From NCBI RefSeq assembly GCF_028372415.1, contig NC_092879.1:68204800-68268799 (forward strand): DNA of 64,000 nucleotides. The letters run 5' to 3'. Both the position numbers and the translations under genes were made by a program. Source of the stretch: Notamacropus eugenii (lineage: Eukaryota > Chordata > Mammalia > Diprotodontia > Macropodidae). Position 1 is the stretch's first letter. Every line of letters begins with the position of its first letter. The notes beneath the pieces were generated by a model that did not search any database, was not told the origin of the DNA, and saw only the letters and a list, made by a program, of their open reading frames with translations. Positions 58,955 through 64,000 of this stretch are shown piece after piece.

Positions 58955-59670
58955 CTTTGTGCTGAATTTATGGGATACAGAGGCAAAGACATGGCCCTCA
59001 TCAGCAAGTATCTGATGAGTCTAGTTGAGGAGATTTAGGCTACACAGAGAAAAAAATAGATAGCTAATGATAATAGCCAGCTTTTTAAGATTTGCAAAGT
59101 GATTTATTATCTCATATTATCTCATTCAATCCTCACAAGTAGGTGCTATTAATATCCCCATTTTAAAGGTGAGGAATCTGAGGCATATAAAACTTAAGTG
59201 ACTTGCCCAGGGTCACAGAGCTTGTTAATGTCTGAGGCTAGATTTGAAATCAGATCTTCTTGACTTAAGGTCCAACCCTCTAGCCACTGCACCTCCTAGC
59301 TGCCTGGAGATAACATAATATGAGGCTGCTTAAACTGGATGTTACATGTATAATATAGCCAACTCGTACTATAGGCTAGCTGTCATGGTCAGCAAAGGTT
59401 TTCTGAAGGAAGTGATATTTAAAGAGAGGATAAGATTTAGACCAGTATAGAAGAAGGACAGGGAATTCAAGGAAGAGGGAAGAATCCAAGCCAGAACCAG
59501 AGGCAGAAATATACTCGATAAGTACAAGGAGTCATGGTACCACTTTTTAATTTGTTAAGCCTTTTTACAGAGCGCTGTCACCAGCAAGATAAGCTGATAG
59601 AGGTTAGATTGTTCAGAGCTTTGAATGCCAAGTTGAGTGCTACTCTTTACATCCATAGTAGTCCTTTTAT
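58955..59670 (-). mobile_element. L2 LINE 3' part, split by a SINE
   Basis: Left: TTTATGGGATACAGAGGCAAAGACATGGCCCTCATCAGC. Right: TTTCTGAAGGAAGTGATATTTAAAG, GGGAAGAATCCAAGCCAG and GTTCAGAGCTTTGAATGCCAAGTTGAG. All are reversed L2; the minus-strand SINE at 59065-59305 separates them. Confidence 0.7.
59065..59305 (-). mobile_element. CORE-type SINE, near full length, nested in L2
   Basis: TTTGCAAAGTGATTTATTATCTC, CCATTTTAAAGGTGAGGAATCTGAGGC, TGACTTGCCCAGGGTCACAGAGC and CCTCCTAGCTGCC are the complete reversed order. Confidence 0.85.
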
Positions 59671-61535
59671 TGCTTTTTGTTCATTTGGGTGCAAGGAGAG
59701 TTCAGGCTAGCTTATTGGGTAGAGAGATTGGGAGACTACATTATGAACTTGGTGACTCTAGAAGTTCAGTTGTAGCATAATGAAGAGTTGGAAAGGAATA
59801 GGAGATTTGGATCAAGACTTAAACTTTATCAGATATTAGCCATGCCTAGCATAATAACTCCTGAATTTCTGTTTATGATTGGAGCTACTTATTTCCTTTT
59901 GTTGCGCATAAGAAAAACACTGTGTGGGATATGAGATCTTATTTGACCCCTGAGTTCTTTTCCCTTGGTCAAAGCCCATGGTCTTATGGCAGTCCATAGT
60001 ATGAGTTGAAAAATGTAGAAAAAATCTACTGGTTGTTTCCTGGTTTCATCTTAGGATGTCCAGTAGACTCACTTCAGATGGGCTTTTATCTTTGCCCTGA
60101 CAGCTTTAAGAAGAGACTTCCAAATGGCAGGAGCAGGAGGATCAAGATAGGATGTTTTGCTCATTGCTTGCTATAAAATGAACCAATTTTTGCACAGCAA
60201 TTGCTGTTACATGTCACCTGTGTGTTAGAAAACTCTAGGCCTGGGGTTCAACTCCACTAGATCTTAAGTAGAGTTTGTAATAAAAAAAGAAATAGCAAGA
60301 TGTGCAGACATCCTTCTCTCTACCTCCCAAAGACACACAGTCATCCTTCAATATGCCATTAGCGTGTATGATCTGGAAAGGCTCAGTGAGTGGAACTATT
60401 CACAAAACCATTGTGTGGATGGTTGGTCAGATATTCCCTCTATGACATTATGTGCTTAGAAAGGTAAGGTAGTTTTTTTTTCCCCCTTTGCTCTATACTT
60501 TGAAGCCTTTGAGCTTTGCATACCACATGGGAGAGGAGAATCATTGAGAGCAGAAACTGTGTGAGGTTTTTTAATTTCTGTATTCCCATCAGTATGACTT
60601 CTATACAGCAAGGGCTTAATAAATGTTTGCTGTATGAATGAGCGGTGTAAAGGAAAGCATCAGTTATGGGTACTAGGCAAAACCAAAGCAAGTTTAAAGA
60701 AATTACCACACAACAGTCTATCAAGATGCCATAAGGTTGAAATATATAATGCTTGGGCTACAGCTTGGAGACCTGTAAACTTCTGCCTCCAATTTTGCCC
60801 TCCCACTTTCAAAGTGGTGTGCCTTGCCATCCCTATTAAAGACTGACACTACATGTCCCTGGGAGAAGAGTGTTCCCGGATGTCGAAACCCTTGATTTGG
60901 AAGAACATGATCCAAGTTGCTAGGTGTAAAACTTTTTTTTCCCCTGGCTGTTACTACCAGCTTGTTTTAATCAAAAATAACTGTAGGGCATCTGCTGAAA
61001 ATATGTGCACTTTAGTTAATCCCGGGTTACCCGAGAGAACAGCAAAATAGTTTATACGTTACATTTGCTAGTAGAGAGAAATGTTAAATGCAAACAGTAT
61101 TTCAAGACAAAAAAAAGACAAAAATGAAATACCTCCAACCCCACCACTTCCAGCTGGTTCAAATTTATGTTGCCAGAAGGATAGACTAAGGGAGCATTGA
61201 AAATGCACAACACCTTCTACATTTTTTAAATTGACGGGATAAGTTGTTATCTGAAAGGAGCCGAAAGCCAGGTGGAAGAAAGGTGGGGAGGGAGAAGCAT
61301 CGGTCCTGACTAAGAATGCCGTTGACCAGATAAAAATTGATCCCCACTGGGTTTTTTTCCTTTCTGTAAATGAATCCTTTTAAACTACGTATTCAAAGAG
61401 GACCACTAATATTAATAGTAAAGAGCTGAAAATACTTAGATTCTTTCTAGCCATAAAAACAACACAATTCGCTGAACTGCAGTTGAGATTGAAATGTGCC
61501 TATGGCTGCCAACCATTCCAGGCCCAAACAAGTGA
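59671..61535. other. Mostly unique intron sequence
   Basis: Only an L2 3' scrap is visible, at about 60575-60640 (CAAGGGCTTAATAAATGTTTGCTGTATGAATGAG). No exon seen. Confidence 0.4.
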
Positions 61536-61560
61536 GGTGTGTGTGTGTGTGTATACACAT
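61536..61560. repeat. Short (GT)n tract
   Basis: GTGTGTGTGTGTGTGTA. Confidence 0.9.
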
Positions 61561-61864
61561 ACTATTTGTACACTGATCTACTCAGAAATGCTTCTTTTGG
61601 GTTATTCCTGTGGATCTAACTTCTCTGGAATCATAAACTACTCCTTGGGAAGGAATTATGCCTTTGGGGATCTTCCATTTGCAGAAACCAGGAAGGGACC
61701 TTTTGGTCAGTTATTTCAGATCACTTAATGATTCCTTTGTGGCCCCAAAGATTGAATTCAGCTTCTGAAAGTTCCTGTCTTCCTTTGGGGAATGCTTTAT
61801 GAAGCATGAGGATCTGGTTGTAGGATAGGCAAAATTTATAAAATTACATCACTGAAACTTTCCA

Positions 61865-62380
61865 TTTCTAGTCATTCCTCTATTCAGTAAAGTACCATGG
61901 TTCCCTATTACCTTAAGAATTAAATTAAAAAATCCTCTTTTTGGCTTTTAAAGCCTTTCACAATCTGGCTCCTTCCTATCTTTCCAGGCTTCTTACATCT
62001 TACTTCCCTCCCTGTACTTTGCCATCCAATGACACTGGTGTATTTACTGTTCCTTGAACAAGACACTCCATTTCCTGACCATGCCTTTGCGCTGTCTCTG
62101 GTTTCTTGAGTTCTCTCCCTCCTCATCTTCCTTCCTGGCTTCTTTTGAGTTCTTCAAGCCTCACTTAAAACCCTGCCTTCTGCAAGAGGCTCTTCTCAAC
62201 CCCCACTTAATGCTAGTGCCTTCCCTTTGTTGACTATTTCTAGTTTATCCTGTATCTTTCTTACTTGTACATAGCTATTTGTCTGCATATTTATCCTGCG
62301 GGAGTTTGAATTTCCTGAAAGCAGGGGCTATTTGGTCTTTGTGCTGAGCATGGTGCCTAGCATACATTAGATGCTTATGA
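61865..62380 (+). mobile_element. L2 LINE, ORF end and 3' UTR
   Basis: GGTTCCCTATTACCTTAAGAATTAAATT, TTTTAAAGCCTTTCACAATCTGGCTCC, CAATGACACTGG, GAACAAGACACTCCATTTCC, AACCCTGCCTTCTGCAAGAGGC and AGCATGGTGCCTAGCATACATTAGATGCTTA make this one of the cleanest L2 copies here. Confidence 0.88.
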
Positions 62381-62469
62381 GTTTTGGTCAACTTGGCTTC
62401 TTAATACATGGAAACTGACTAGGTATCTTGATTAGTCAAAACTTTTGAAGTTATTGGCTGAATTGTTGC

Positions 62470-62725
62470 TACTCTCTAGTGCTAGATCCTAAGGATTCAA
62501 AGGGGTCTAAAACACAGTCCCTTCACTCAAACAGATTTCCATAGTTGGGAAGAAAGAAAGAATAGGTAAGGAAAGATAATTAACAATGAAAACACAGCAT
62601 ATGCTCAACTCCAGAAAAATGACCCAGGCAATGATTGCTACTGGAGATATGGAGGTAGGATCATCAGTGATTCAGAGAGTCCCAGGAGGCTTCATGGAGA
62701 AGAAACTTCTTGAGGTGGGCCTTTC
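62470..62725 (-). mobile_element. L2 LINE fragment, diverged
   Basis: CTAGATCCTAAGGATTCAAAG...GTCCCTTCACTCAAACAGATTTCC and GGAGGCTTCATGGAGAAGAAACTTCTTGAGGTGGGCC parallel reversed L2. Confidence 0.5.
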
Positions 62726-63715
62726 TCATTTACCCAGCTGCTTTTGAAGTTACTCAAGCGATTCCATTTCAATGAAGGGTTAGATTATGAGATATCACTG
62801 TTGATGTGACACAGTTTCATTAATTGTCAGGAAATGTGTGACTTTAATCATGTAGGAAAGATAAAAAAGGCTTTGTGGAACCACTCTGTGTTCCCCTAAG
62901 GAACAATTCATTTGCTCATCATTTTCAGATTGTTGATGGAGTTATCAAATCACTCCAGAAGCTGCAATACCATCAACAGTTTCTTAATAGAGCCCATTTA
63001 ATGCTACTTGTAAAAAGTGGTTGTGATGTGGAAGATTTCCCTCTGACCTCCCAGCACTGAATGACAGATACCAGGCAGCGGCATTATATTGAAGTGGTTT
63101 GATCACCATGAGACTACAATCGATGTAGCATGGTCCTACTTTCTTATTCTTGGAGAAGTGTGGCTGTTAATGAGACCGTTAGCTGAGTGAAGGCAAGTGA
63201 AGGAAAGAAGGAAATCGCCATTATTCTGAAACTAATAAATTGTAATCCACCAATTTCTCTCTTTATTCCAAAAGACATCTTTTTTTTTTTCAGGCTACCT
63301 GTACTATCCTTTAGAGATTCATTAATTCATTAATATCTAAGAAAATGGGGTGAGGAGAGAACACAACTGAAATTTTAAATAGTATATCAAATTATTACCA
63401 TTTTGAATGCATATATACTCATGGTTTGGACTATGCTAGCTTGAGCTTAAATCAACTACATTACAGAAAATAAGGTTCTGTTGCATATTATAAAGCCTAA
63501 AACACTGAGGACTCTTTAAAAATGGTTTATATCCTCCAGACTACAATTATAGTCTTTATTCAGAAAGAGGAGGTCACATCTTAGTATCATCCATTTTTGA
63601 AAAGCAGTCGTTCTCTACTGTTTTCAAAGTAAATGTTATAAGCACTTAAAGTAGCTCTTTAGGTTATTCATTTATATCCAAACAGACCTTTTGACAATTT
63701 ATTAAATGATGACAG
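62726..63715. other. Repeat-poor intron block
   Basis: No transposon or exon recognised; short AT-rich runs only. Confidence 0.4.
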
Positions 63716-63905
63716 ATCATTAGTTCTGGTGTCATACTTGACTTTGGAAGTCATCTAGTCCATGCCTTCCCTTGACAGATGAGGAAACTGAGGTACAGAG
63801 ATGTAAAGCAACTTCTCCCAAAGCCCCCAAATAATAAGTGTAAATAATAAAGATTTGAACCCAGATCCTCTGACACCAAGTTAATTGCTCTCCACTGAAC
63901 CACAC
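63716..63905 (-). mobile_element. MIR-type SINE
   Basis: TTGGAAGTCATCTAGTCCATGCC, TTGACAGATGAGGAAACTGAGG and AAGATTTGAACCCAGATCCTCTGACACC are the reversed MIR/THER1 order. Confidence 0.82.
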
Positions 63906-64000
63906 AACCCCAGCTGAGTTGAATTCAACATTGTTCTGTAGCCCATCATTGTCATCACATACCTATTCCCCCAGTGTTTCTTCAAGGGTTGTCTCATTCT

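Larger units (their letters stand above)
8960..64000 (+). other. AFF2: AFF2 intron 1 (5' part)
   Basis: No acceptor-flanked exon encoding the next AFF2 residues ([20 protein letters not shown] in human) was found in any frame, so the intron runs past the window end. The human first intron is also extremely long. The interval consists of transposon fragments, microsatellites and repeat-free blocks, listed separately. Confidence 0.8.

Overview
This window is vertebrate nuclear DNA, almost certainly from a marsupial. It is intron-rich and dense in repeats. Three repeat classes point to a metatherian: tRNA-derived SINEs whose 3' tail resembles a BovB/RTE LINE (the MAR1/WSINE type), L1 elements with a marsupial-style 3' end, and very abundant old L2, CR1/L3 and MIR/CORE-SINE copies. 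Monotremes have essentially no L1, and placentals lack the MAR1-type SINE. I cannot name the species from the sequence alone. Nothing bacterial or viral (operons, CRISPR arrays, phage) is present.

One protein-coding gene is recognisable. At 8913-8959 an ATG in a strong Kozak context opens a reading frame for MDLFDFFRDWDLEQQ plus two bases, ending at a GT splice donor. This is the N-terminus of AFF2 (FMR2), so the window holds coding exon 1 and its 5' leader on the + strand. The exon lies in a CpG-rich segment (about 7930-9010). Its leader carries a triplet tract, (GCC)6 followed by (GCA)9, in the position of the human FRAXE fragile-site repeat. From 8960 to the end of the window is AFF2 intron 1; I saw no sequence matching exon 2, which fits the very long human intron 1. 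Upstream of 7930 is intergenic DNA made mostly of LINE and SINE fragments.

The intron is a record of transposon activity. It holds 5'-truncated L1 copies, L2 in both orientations, CR1/L3, MIR-like and MAR1-like SINEs (several nested), and three non-autonomous hAT elements, one with visible inverted termini and a degenerate 8-bp target duplication. The most unusual component is at 47190-50765: two decayed copies, head to tail, of a LINE whose encoded motifs match the R4/Dong group (restriction-like endonuclease LINEs), separated by an AT/AC microsatellite. A second unexplained item is a roughly 400-bp sequence present twice in opposite orientations (22245-22670 and 53870-54360) that I cannot assign to a family.

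Several repeat-free AT-rich blocks (10220-10590, 13190-13530, 55350-55660, 58000-58350) could be conserved regulatory DNA, but conservation cannot be tested here. Element boundaries are read by eye and are good to about 10-30 bases unless a terminal motif is given.
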